A stretch of DNA of 32,815 nt from Gammaproteobacteria bacterium. GTDB lineage: Bacteria > Pseudomonadota > Gammaproteobacteria > Steroidobacterales > Steroidobacteraceae. Under the pieces are notes generated by a model. That model saw only the letters and a program-made list of their open reading frames with translations, made no database searches and had not been told where the DNA came from. Of this stretch, positions 24,901 through 30,641 are shown in pieces; the stretch's first letter is position 1; each line of letters opens with the position of its first letter. A program made the position numbers and the translations under genes. The DNA lies in contig JAQGOE010000161.1 in assembly GCA_028293725.1 (NCBI GenBank), positions 1 to 32,815 on the forward strand. The letters run 5' to 3'.

Positions 24901-25183
24901 TACGCAGGTAGGAAAGTCCGTAGAACGAAGTGGAACGTACGTTGGCGATCCCGGGCGTGGAGTAGGCGGCGATCTCCATCGGGACGGTGTAGTACCGCTC
25001 CATCTCTTCGGCAGACAGGCCGGGGGCTTGTGCGGTGACCTCGATAATCACGGGCGCCGGGTTGGGATAGGCCTCGATGTTGAGTTTCGAGAAGGCGATG
25101 AGGCCGGCGCCGCAGAATATCGCGAGGCCCAGGATAACGATCGCGCGGCGGGTGAGACCGAAGGCGAGCAGGTTCTTCAACAC
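21944..25183 (-). CDS. RND efflux permease, heavy-metal (CzcA/CusA-like) type
   Basis: 1079 residues from a GTG at 25183, 15 bp after the stop of the adaptor gene. It shows the RND plan: a helix at ~13-31, a large periplasmic loop, a cluster of helices (~345-545), a second loop, and a final cluster (~880-1060). Transmembrane helix 4 carries the HME-type proton-relay motif DFGIIVDSAVIVIEN with Asp406, Asp412 and Glu419 in the spacing of CzcA. The usual Gly after the second Asp is Ser. The periplasmic part begins with NIEAYPNPAPVIIEVTAQAPGLSAEEMERYYTVPMEIA, as in HME pumps. It exports substrate from periplasm or cytoplasm with proton influx, together with the adaptor and an outer-membrane factor. 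The metal specificity cannot be read here, and other substrates are possible. It is the second gene of a leftward operon. Confidence 0.92.
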   Translation of the reverse strand: MLKNLLAFGLTRRAIVILGLAIFCGAGLIAFSKLNIEAYPNPAPVIIEVTAQAPGLSAEEMERYYTVPMEIAAYSTPGIANVRSTSFYGLSYLRITFKWGVEFYFAQTQLALAFQQNVNLPGNQQPTIQQSSLIGEVYRYQLTGPKSFGLTNLRTVQDWIVLRRLSTVPGVVQVNSFGGPTKEFEVEADQRKLQAYNITIPQMLGALANANVNVGGREISVGQQSINIRGIGLIDSGGSDDLAKGYKVSDIENVVLSQVNGTPVLIKDVARCYVGHMPRMGIVGRDHDDDAITAIVVMGRTYHTNDVVPRISAAVEAMNQDGSLPPGVKIVPYYDRTGLVSVTTHTVLHNLIFGCLLVFFIQWIFLGDLRSAIIVGVNIPFALFFSVILLVLLGEEANLLSVGAVDFGIIVDSAVIVIENLFRNFQSTPHERRTLLENLSEGHFGADPSNPAGARFMPGWTERLRLILVSVLQVDRAVFFSATITVAAFVPLFTMQGVEGQIFGPMARTYGYALAGALIATFTVTPVLASLLIPERVKETETVVVQWLRNTYSPVLRYALAHQKLVVAVGAAFIVITGFLGTRLGSEFLPALEEGNFWIRASLPPSMTLDDGTKTARKLREILLRHPEVITAVSQHGRPDNGSDPSPFSNVELFVPLKSFDDWPRGLTKEKLTVQLQQEFQAALPGVGFNFSQNIQDNIEEAISGVKGANSVKIIGPNLNVLEDLAAQVMAQMAHVRGVADLGVFHVVGQPNLNIRIDRQKAARYGLNSGDINTVIQAAMGGAVASQVLEGDRSFNLTVRFAPQYRDNVEAVGNIKVGYQTSSGANAYIPLRELATITLDTGASYIYHETTRRNIAVKFSVRGRDLGSTVADIQTQIDHNLKLPLGYHIEWAGEFQDLKLAQQRLAVVVPIALLLILVLLYALFNSLKDSLFALAGIPFAVGGGILALFVSGQPFSISAAIGFVSLLGVSVMHGILMFTYYNSLKLEGMPVPDAMYHAAERRMRPMLMTALSACIGLFPAALSHGIGSQVQRPLATVVVGGMLIGPIMLLIIVPALRLLLVGKSDALTQASAVSAESTS

Positions 25184-25198
25184 GGATTGCCGCTCGCG

Positions 25199-26374
25199 CT
25201 ACGACAGGCCGCCACTGGCGAGGTTGTCGAGGAAGATGGCCCCCTTGGTCACGACTTTCTCGCCGGGCCGGACGCCCTCGAGGATCTGGTCATACCCCTC
25301 GTGTTGCAATCCGATTTTCACCGGGCGCCTCGTGAAGTGACGCCGGTCGGTGGTGACCCACACAGTCATCGAGCCGTCTCCCTCCCGGATCACGCCGTCC
25401 AGGGGAACTGCCGCGGTACTCACCGGCTCCCCAGTGGCGATGATGAACGAGGCAAACATCCCGGGCAGCAGCTCGTGTTTCGGGTCGTCGATCTCAGCGC
25501 GCACCATGCCGCGATGGAGCTGCGGGTCCACACTGGCGCCCACAGTGGAGATCTCTCCACGGAACACTCTGTTAGGAAATGCCAGGATCGCGACCTGGAC
25601 TTTCTGTCCCTTGCGGACCAGGGGCATGTCACTTTCCGTGACACTCGCATTCATCCATACCTGCGAGATATCCGCGACGGAGTAGGGTGCCGGTGGATTG
25701 CCGGGCTGAACGAACAGTCCGGGGGCGGCACTGCGGGCGGTGATTCGGCCGGAGATGGGACTGCGCACCACCAGGTACGGATCGATTTCCCTGGTCTTCA
25801 CCATGCGGTCGATCTCTGCCGGGCTCTTGCCAAACACCTCAACTGCATTGCGTGCCGCCTTCAAGGCGCCCTCGGCAGTTTGTTGGTCGGATACCGCCTG
25901 CTGCAGATCCTTCTCGGCTATACCCTGCACCTTGTACAACTCCCGTGCTCGCTCGAGCGCGCGGCTCGTGAGGTCCAGCACTCCCGCCGCGGCGATGAGA
26001 GTCGAGTCCGCCTGGATGAGGTCGGGGCTTTGAATAGTGAACAGAACATCGCCCCTGGAGACGTTGTCGCCGAGTCTGGCGAACAGCTTTACGATCCGAC
26101 CTTGATAGGGGGTGAAGACCTGGGTTGACAGGTCCTCGTTGAAATCGATGCTGCCGACCGCGTCCCTTTGCAGCGGGAAGGCGCGCTCGGACACCGTGGC
26201 CACATCGATCGACTCGGTCTGCGATGCGGCCAGCTCCACGTTCTCCGGATCGATGACCGCGCCGGCGCTGACTTCCGGCTTGCGTGTATCGTCCGCTCGC
26301 GCGCTGAAGTAGGCACCGCCGGCCAGAGTCAGTGCTGCAACGGTGGCGGCGGTGGCCGCGATTTTAATGCGCAT
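25199..26374 (-). CDS. RND efflux periplasmic adaptor (membrane fusion protein)
   Basis: 391 residues. The ATG at 26374 has GGGAG shortly upstream (minus strand). Residues 1-27 are a signal peptide or N-terminal anchor (IAATAATVAALTLAGGAYFSARA). The barrel-sandwich (lipoyl-like) halves are at ~85-115 (VFTPYQGRIVKLFARLGDNVSRGDVLFTIQSPDL) and ~200-235 (VVRSPISGRITARSAAPGLFVQPGN). Between them is an alpha-helical hairpin (~116-195; LDLTSRALERARELYKVQGIAEKDLQQAVSDQQTAEGALKAARNAV). Beta-barrel and membrane-proximal domains follow (VADISQVWMNASVTESDMPLVRKGQKVQV; VRPGEKVVTKGAIFLDN). It links the pump to an outer-membrane factor. No His- or Met-rich metal-binding N-terminus is visible. It is the first gene of the leftward efflux operon, divergent from the two outer-membrane factor genes. 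Confidence 0.92.
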   Translation of the reverse strand: MRIKIAATAATVAALTLAGGAYFSARADDTRKPEVSAGAVIDPENVELAASQTESIDVATVSERAFPLQRDAVGSIDFNEDLSTQVFTPYQGRIVKLFARLGDNVSRGDVLFTIQSPDLIQADSTLIAAAGVLDLTSRALERARELYKVQGIAEKDLQQAVSDQQTAEGALKAARNAVEVFGKSPAEIDRMVKTREIDPYLVVRSPISGRITARSAAPGLFVQPGNPPAPYSVADISQVWMNASVTESDMPLVRKGQKVQVAILAFPNRVFRGEISTVGASVDPQLHRGMVRAEIDDPKHELLPGMFASFIIATGEPVSTAAVPLDGVIREGDGSMTVWVTTDRRHFTRRPVKIGLQHEGYDQILEGVRPGEKVVTKGAIFLDNLASGGLS

Positions 26375-26458
26375 ACTTCACTCCCAAACAGTGCAATGAG
26401 CTGCGATGGGGCAGGTGAGCTCAGTGGCACACAATGCCGGTGAGGAGTAGTGCTGGCT

Positions 26459-26476
26459 ACTGTCATTCGTGACAGT
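26459..26476. promoter_or_regulatory. 18-bp inverted repeat between the divergent efflux units
   Basis: ACTGTCA and TGACAGT are perfect 7-bp arms around a TTCG centre. The element lies in the 139-bp region between the adaptor start (26374, minus) and the outer-membrane factor start (near 26514, plus). A dyad of this size in a shared promoter region is a reasonable operator candidate. As RNA it would also form a UUCG-capped hairpin. Confidence 0.45.
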
Positions 26477-26513
26477 TTCGGGGGCCATGCGTCGGCGTCA
26501 GAATGCACGCAAC

Positions 26514-28106
26514 ATGAAATGCGCACTCCTGCCGGCGATGTCCGCTCGTGGCAAGCGGTTCGGTGCCCTGCTGCCGAGAGCGGTGTTGCTGGGCGTCGTT
26601 GGGCCGACCTCGGTGCTGCAGTCGGGGTGCGCTGTGGGTCCCCAATTCCATCGTCCCGAAGCGCCGCGCGATGCCGGCTTCGCGCCCGCGCCTTTGCCGG
26701 AGGCGACTTCCTCCACGAAGGTCCACGGTGGCGAGACTCAACATCTCATCTCCGGCGCAGACGTGTCGTTCGAATGGTGGCGGGCTTTCGGTTCACCAGC
26801 GCTGGACGCGCTCGTGGAGCGCGCCTTCAAGGCCAATCCAACCATTCCAGCGGCCCAGGCGGCTCTGCGCCAGGCTCACGAGCTGGTTTCGGCGCAGCGT
26901 GGGTTCTTCTTCCCGACGTTCGATGCGGTCTACCAGGGCGAGCGGCACAAAGTCTCAGGCAACACGGAGAACAGCGAGACCCCGGGAGTGCAGGCCAGTG
27001 GGACAAATCTGCTGCCGCGACAGGGCGCTGACGGTAGTCCGGTGCCGGCGCCCGTGTACTACACTTTTCAGACCGCCGAGCTGACTGTCGGTTTCGTACC
27101 CGATGTGTTCGGCGGCAACCGGCGGCAGGTGGAGTCTCTGGCCGCACAGGCTGAGGCGCAGCGATTCACGCTCGAAGCGACCTATGTCACGCTGGCCGCA
27201 AACGTCGTTGCCGCGGTGATCCAGGAAGCAACCCTGCGCGCCGAGATCGAGGCAACACGACAGATCGTTGTGGCCGACAGCCAGTCTCTGCAGATCCTGC
27301 GGGAGCAGTTCCGTCTCGGATACGTGACGCGTATCGATGTCGCTACCCAGGAGGCCGCATTGGCGGAGGTCGAGACGACCTTGCCGCCGTTGCAGGACCG
27401 GCTCGAGCAGACTCGCGATCTCATCAGGGCCCTGGCCGGCAGCCTACCGAACGACGACATGGGCTCGTTTGAGCTCGACACGCTGACACTCCCGGCAGAA
27501 CTGCCCGTCAGCCTGCCAGCAAAGATCATCGAGCAGCGTCCCGATGTTCGAGCCGCCGAAGCACAACTCCATGCCGCGAATGCCCAGGTCGGTGTGGCCG
27601 TCGCGGCCATGCTGCCGCAATTTTCGATCACGGGCGTTTATGGGGGCAACGCGACACAGATCTCCCAGATGTTCAGTGCCGGCGGCCCGTTCTGGAGCCT
27701 GTTCGCTAATGCCACACAGCCTCTCTTTCACGGGGGGACGCTGTTACATCAGAAGCGCGCCGCCGACCGGGCATTGCTTGCGGCGGGCGCGCAGTACCGC
27801 AATACAGTAATTAGCGCTTATCAGAACGTCGCGGACACGCTGCATGCGTCCGTCTCTGATGCCGACGAGCTCAGTGCCGATGTCGATGCCGAGGACGCCA
27901 CAAAAGTTACGTTCGATCTGACCCGCCGGCAAATGGAAGCCGGTTACACGAGCTCTCTTCCCCTGTTGAGTGCGCAATCCGCGTATCAGCAGGCCGTGCT
28001 GACACGCGTGCAGGCTCAGGCAGTGCGCTTTGGGGACACCGTCGCTCTGTTTCAGGCATTGGGTGGTGGTTGGTGGAATCGCACCGAGAGGCTATCGTGG
28101 CGTTGA
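26514..28106 (+). CDS. Outer-membrane factor lipoprotein of RND efflux (NodT/OprM-like), copy 1
   Basis: About 530 residues from ATG 26514. The start is uncertain: GTG 26469, ATG 26487 and ATG 26538 are in frame and none has a good Shine-Dalgarno site; 26469 falls inside the inverted repeat. The signal ends in a lipobox (LQSGC, Cys39 from 26514) followed by AVGPQFHRPEAP, the NodT-family start. The TolC fold shows as repeated coiled coils: FEWWRAFGSPALDALVERAFKANPTI, VGFVPDVFGGNRRQVESLAAQAEAQR, LPAKIIEQRPDVRAAEAQLHAANAQVGVAVAAMLPQFSITG and HQKRAADRALLAAGAQYRNTVISAYQNVADTLHA. It forms the trimeric outer-membrane channel for the adaptor and pump encoded divergently. The next gene is a close paralogue that overlaps it by 10 bp. 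Confidence 0.85.
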   Translation: MKCALLPAMSARGKRFGALLPRAVLLGVVGPTSVLQSGCAVGPQFHRPEAPRDAGFAPAPLPEATSSTKVHGGETQHLISGADVSFEWWRAFGSPALDALVERAFKANPTIPAAQAALRQAHELVSAQRGFFFPTFDAVYQGERHKVSGNTENSETPGVQASGTNLLPRQGADGSPVPAPVYYTFQTAELTVGFVPDVFGGNRRQVESLAAQAEAQRFTLEATYVTLAANVVAAVIQEATLRAEIEATRQIVVADSQSLQILREQFRLGYVTRIDVATQEAALAEVETTLPPLQDRLEQTRDLIRALAGSLPNDDMGSFELDTLTLPAELPVSLPAKIIEQRPDVRAAEAQLHAANAQVGVAVAAMLPQFSITGVYGGNATQISQMFSAGGPFWSLFANATQPLFHGGTLLHQKRAADRALLAAGAQYRNTVISAYQNVADTLHASVSDADELSADVDAEDATKVTFDLTRRQMEAGYTSSLPLLSAQSAYQQAVLTRVQAQAVRFGDTVALFQALGGGWWNRTERLSWR

Positions 28107-29638
28107 GCCGACCAATGCTCCGTGGCGTCATACTCAGCACCTGCGCGGCATTGTGTGCGAGCTGCGCCGTTGGCCCGCGCTTCCACAAGCCCGAGGCGCC
28201 GCCCGCCGCGGGTTACGCTCCGACGGCGTTGCCGGAGTCGAGCGCTACGGCCGATATCCACGGCGGCGAGACTCAGCGCCTTATCGCGGGTAGAGACCTG
28301 CCGTACGAGTGGTGGCAGTTATTTCAGTCGCCGGCGCTCGACACCCTCATCAAACGGGCGTTCAAAGCCAACCCGACCGTCGCGGCGGCACAGGCTGCCC
28401 TGGGGCAGTCTCAGGAGCTCGTTTATGCGCAGCAGGGATACTATTACCCGACAGTCGACACGGAATATCAATTCGAGCGCCACAAGATCTCCGGCAACCT
28501 GACCAATGATCAGGCACCGGGTGTCCAAGGTGATGGTCACAATCTACTGCCACCCTTGCAGAATCCGAACGGGCCGCCTTACACGGCACCGTTGTATTAC
28601 GACTTCCACACGGCCGAGGTGACTGTGGGTTTCGTACCGGATGTGTTCGGCGGCAACCGGCGCCAGGTGGAATCGCTCGCCGCGCAAGCTGAAGCCCAAC
28701 GGTTCGCTCTCGAAGCGACCTACATCACATTGGCTTCCAACGTGGCCGCCGCGGCCATCCAGGAGGCCTCTGTGCGTGCCCAACTCCAGGCAACCCGCGA
28801 GATCGTTGCGGTCAATACCAAGTCGCTCCAGGTGTTGCGCGACCAGTTTCGCCTGGGTCTTGCGATGCGTATCGACGTCGCCGCGCAGGAAGCCGCGTTG
28901 GCGCAGGCCAAGGCCGCCTTGCCGCCGCTGCAGAAGCAGTTTGAGCAGACGCGCGATCTCATCAGGGCGCTCGTTGGCAATCTGCCGAACGAGGACGTCG
29001 CGGAAACATTTGACCTGGACGCCCTGCAGCTTCCGCAGGAGTTGCCGCTCAGCCTCCCCGGCAAACTCATCGAGCAGCGCCCGGACGTCCGCGCCGCCGA
29101 AGCGCAACTCCATTCGGTGAATGCCCAGGTTGGGGTCGCGGTCGCTGCAATGCTGCCGCAGTTTTCCATTACGGGCTCGGTAGGGGGTAACGCTGATGAG
29201 ATCCCCTGGCTGTTCCGCACGGGCGGCACGTTCTGGAACCTGGTTGGCGATGTTAGCCAGCCGGTGTTTCACGGAGGTACGTTGCTGCACCAGAAACGCG
29301 CCGCGCAACAGGCATTGAAGCAGGCGGCAGCACAATATCGCGGCACCGTGATCACCGCCTACCAGAACGTTGCCGATTCGTTACATGCAACGCTGTCGGA
29401 CGCCGATGCGTTAGCCGCCGATTGGGAAGCGGAGAAGGCGGCGAAAGTCACACTGGATCTTACCCAGCGACAGATGGACGTGGGCTATGTGAATTACCTG
29501 GCGCTGCTCAGCGCGGAGACGGCGTACCAGCAGGCTCTGCTCAACCGCGTGCAGGCGCAAGCGGCGCGCTTCTCCGATACGGTCGCGCTGTTCCAGGCGC
29601 TGGGCGGGGGTTGGTGGAACCGGGCGCAGCGGCCGTAG
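28097..29638 (+). CDS. Outer-membrane factor lipoprotein of RND efflux (NodT/OprM-like), copy 2
   Basis: 513 residues from the GTG at 28097, preceded by AGAGG at 28087-28091 and overlapping the end of copy 1 by 10 bp; ATG 28115 is an alternative. The lipobox is LCASC, followed by AVGPRFHKPEAPPAAGYAPTALPES. The whole protein is collinear with copy 1, and long stretches such as VGFVPDVFGGNRRQVESLAAQAEAQRF and NAQVGVAVAAMLPQFSITG are nearly identical, so this is a tandem duplication. Differences concentrate in the N-terminal third (NDQAPGVQGDGHNLLPPLQNPNGPPYTAPLYYDFHTAE) and near the periplasmic tip. Two channels for one pump could allow heterotrimers, alternative pump partners, or simple dosage. 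Copy 2 is as intact as copy 1, with no sign of decay. Confidence 0.88.
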   Translation: MALSRPMLRGVILSTCAALCASCAVGPRFHKPEAPPAAGYAPTALPESSATADIHGGETQRLIAGRDLPYEWWQLFQSPALDTLIKRAFKANPTVAAAQAALGQSQELVYAQQGYYYPTVDTEYQFERHKISGNLTNDQAPGVQGDGHNLLPPLQNPNGPPYTAPLYYDFHTAEVTVGFVPDVFGGNRRQVESLAAQAEAQRFALEATYITLASNVAAAAIQEASVRAQLQATREIVAVNTKSLQVLRDQFRLGLAMRIDVAAQEAALAQAKAALPPLQKQFEQTRDLIRALVGNLPNEDVAETFDLDALQLPQELPLSLPGKLIEQRPDVRAAEAQLHSVNAQVGVAVAAMLPQFSITGSVGGNADEIPWLFRTGGTFWNLVGDVSQPVFHGGTLLHQKRAAQQALKQAAAQYRGTVITAYQNVADSLHATLSDADALAADWEAEKAAKVTLDLTQRQMDVGYVNYLALLSAETAYQQALLNRVQAQAARFSDTVALFQALGGGWWNRAQRP

Positions 29639-29689
29639 CAGTCGATGGGCCGCCGGCGGTAGCTCGCGCCATCAGGGTCACTCCTGCGC

Positions 29690-29722
29690 TGTTAGGAAGA
29701 TGTTAATTTTTTGACAGACCCC
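29690..29722 (+). promoter_or_regulatory. Three 11-bp phased repeats and a -35 element before the sensorless kinase
   Basis: TGTTA (29690), TGTTA (29701) and TGACA (29712) recur exactly every 11 bp, and the last forms part of a perfect TTGACA (29711-29716). Direct repeats at 11 bp are how OmpR/PhoB/KdpE-family dimers contact DNA. The -10 region about 17 bp downstream (ATTCTG) is poor, which would fit activator-dependent transcription of the gene starting at 29790. Confidence 0.45.
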
Positions 29723-29789
29723 TCCTGGGGACGATTCTGCCGGCCCGACCTTGCTAGGCTGGCAGCTTTCGGGTCTTGAAGGAGTGGGT

Positions 29790-30479
29790 GTGATCTTGCA
29801 GCAGCGGGACTTCCTGTCCATGGCATCCCATGAGTTGCGCACTCTGCTGGCGCAGATCGATGGGCATGCACAGCGGATGATCTCGATGCAGGAGCGTTTG
29901 ACTGCCGCGGAATTGGCCGAACGGGCGAATCGAATCAGAGGCGCGGTGCGCGGCATGACGCAACTCGTCGATGATCTCGTCGGTTCCGCTCAGCTCGTTG
30001 ACGGACGCGGTGATGTTCACTATCGGCCGACGGAGGTTGACCTGGCCGTGATCCTGAGTGAGGTCTGCGATCTGCAGCGCGAGCTGACACCTCACGCCTT
30101 GATTCGCGAGATGGCTTCGCCGCAGCCCTTTATCGTGCAGGGGGATGCCACGCTGCTGCGCCAGGTGTTCGGCAACATCCTGTCGAATGCCGTCCGCTAT
30201 TCACCGCAGGCGGCCCAGGTGGATGTGAGTATTGCGCAGGAAAACGCTGTCATTGCTGTTTTGATACAAGACCGCGGGGTCGGAGTGCCAGAACATGAGC
30301 GTCAACTGGTGTTCGAGCGGTGCTACCGGGGCAGCAACACCGCTGCGATCCCGGGCAGCGGCGTTGGACTGTACGTGGTCAAGACGCTAATCGACCTCCA
30401 CGCAGGCAGCGTAACAGTACGCGGTCGCGAGGGGGGTGGGTCGAGGTTCGAGGTCCGTTTGCCGCCGGCCGGCCAGTAG
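29790..30479 (+). CDS. Sensorless histidine kinase core (HisKA + HATPase), paralogue of the HAMP kinase
   Basis: 229 residues. The GTG at 29790 has AAGGAG (29779-29784) at ideal spacing, and the protein starts almost at the phospho-acceptor helix: VILQQRDFLSMASHELRTLLAQIDGHAQRM, His14. The usual Pro five residues after the His is Leu. The ATPase domain is complete: LRQVFGNILSNAVRYSP, IQDRGVGVPEHERQLVFERCYRGSN and GSGVGLYVVKTLIDLHAG. No signal peptide, membrane helix, HAMP or PAS domain is present, so it should be a soluble cytoplasmic kinase. The sequence is collinear with residues ~290-515 of the kinase at 18939-20546, about half identical by eye. It may act on the same regulator, modulate the full-length kinase by heterodimerisation, or be a phosphatase. 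No response regulator is adjacent. Confidence 0.82.
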   Translation: MILQQRDFLSMASHELRTLLAQIDGHAQRMISMQERLTAAELAERANRIRGAVRGMTQLVDDLVGSAQLVDGRGDVHYRPTEVDLAVILSEVCDLQRELTPHALIREMASPQPFIVQGDATLLRQVFGNILSNAVRYSPQAAQVDVSIAQENAVIAVLIQDRGVGVPEHERQLVFERCYRGSNTAAIPGSGVGLYVVKTLIDLHAGSVTVRGREGGGSRFEVRLPPAGQ

Positions 30480-30544
30480 CCTCGTTTTCTTGATGCCCGC
30501 TCGTCTGCCGCGCATGCACATGCGTGTGTGGCGGGATCGCAACA

Positions 30545-30576
30545 TCACGATTTCTTAACGGCATTTGGTCTAGGCA
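30545..30576 (+). promoter_or_regulatory. Candidate regulator-dependent promoter of the porin gene
   Basis: TCACG at 30545-30549 and TAACG at 30556-30560 repeat at 11 bp, followed by a -10-like TAGGCA at 30571-30576. The arrangement (repeat, GC-rich spacer, -10 about 15 bp after the second half-site) resembles the site before the KdpD-like gene. The leader to the ATG at 30642 would be about 60 nt. Confidence 0.3.
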
Positions 30577-30641
30577 CGGTTTTTCTCTTCCGTACGATGT
30601 GAGTTTGTCGATAAGACGAACTGAGCTACCGGGAGGGTTCA

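Noticed and set aside
21944..25183. Assigning the pump as CusA (copper/silver) or CzcA (cobalt/zinc/cadmium)
   Set aside because: The HME-type motif is clear, but the metal-coordinating residues in the periplasmic cleft cannot be aligned reliably by eye and no metal-responsive regulator is adjacent.
24863..26128. 421-residue open frame on the plus strand
   Set aside because: It is antisense to the RND pump and adaptor; no domain recognised.
29651..29660. CCGCCGGCGG palindrome after outer-membrane factor copy 2
   Set aside because: Ten bases without a loop, no T-run; treated as GC-rich coincidence.
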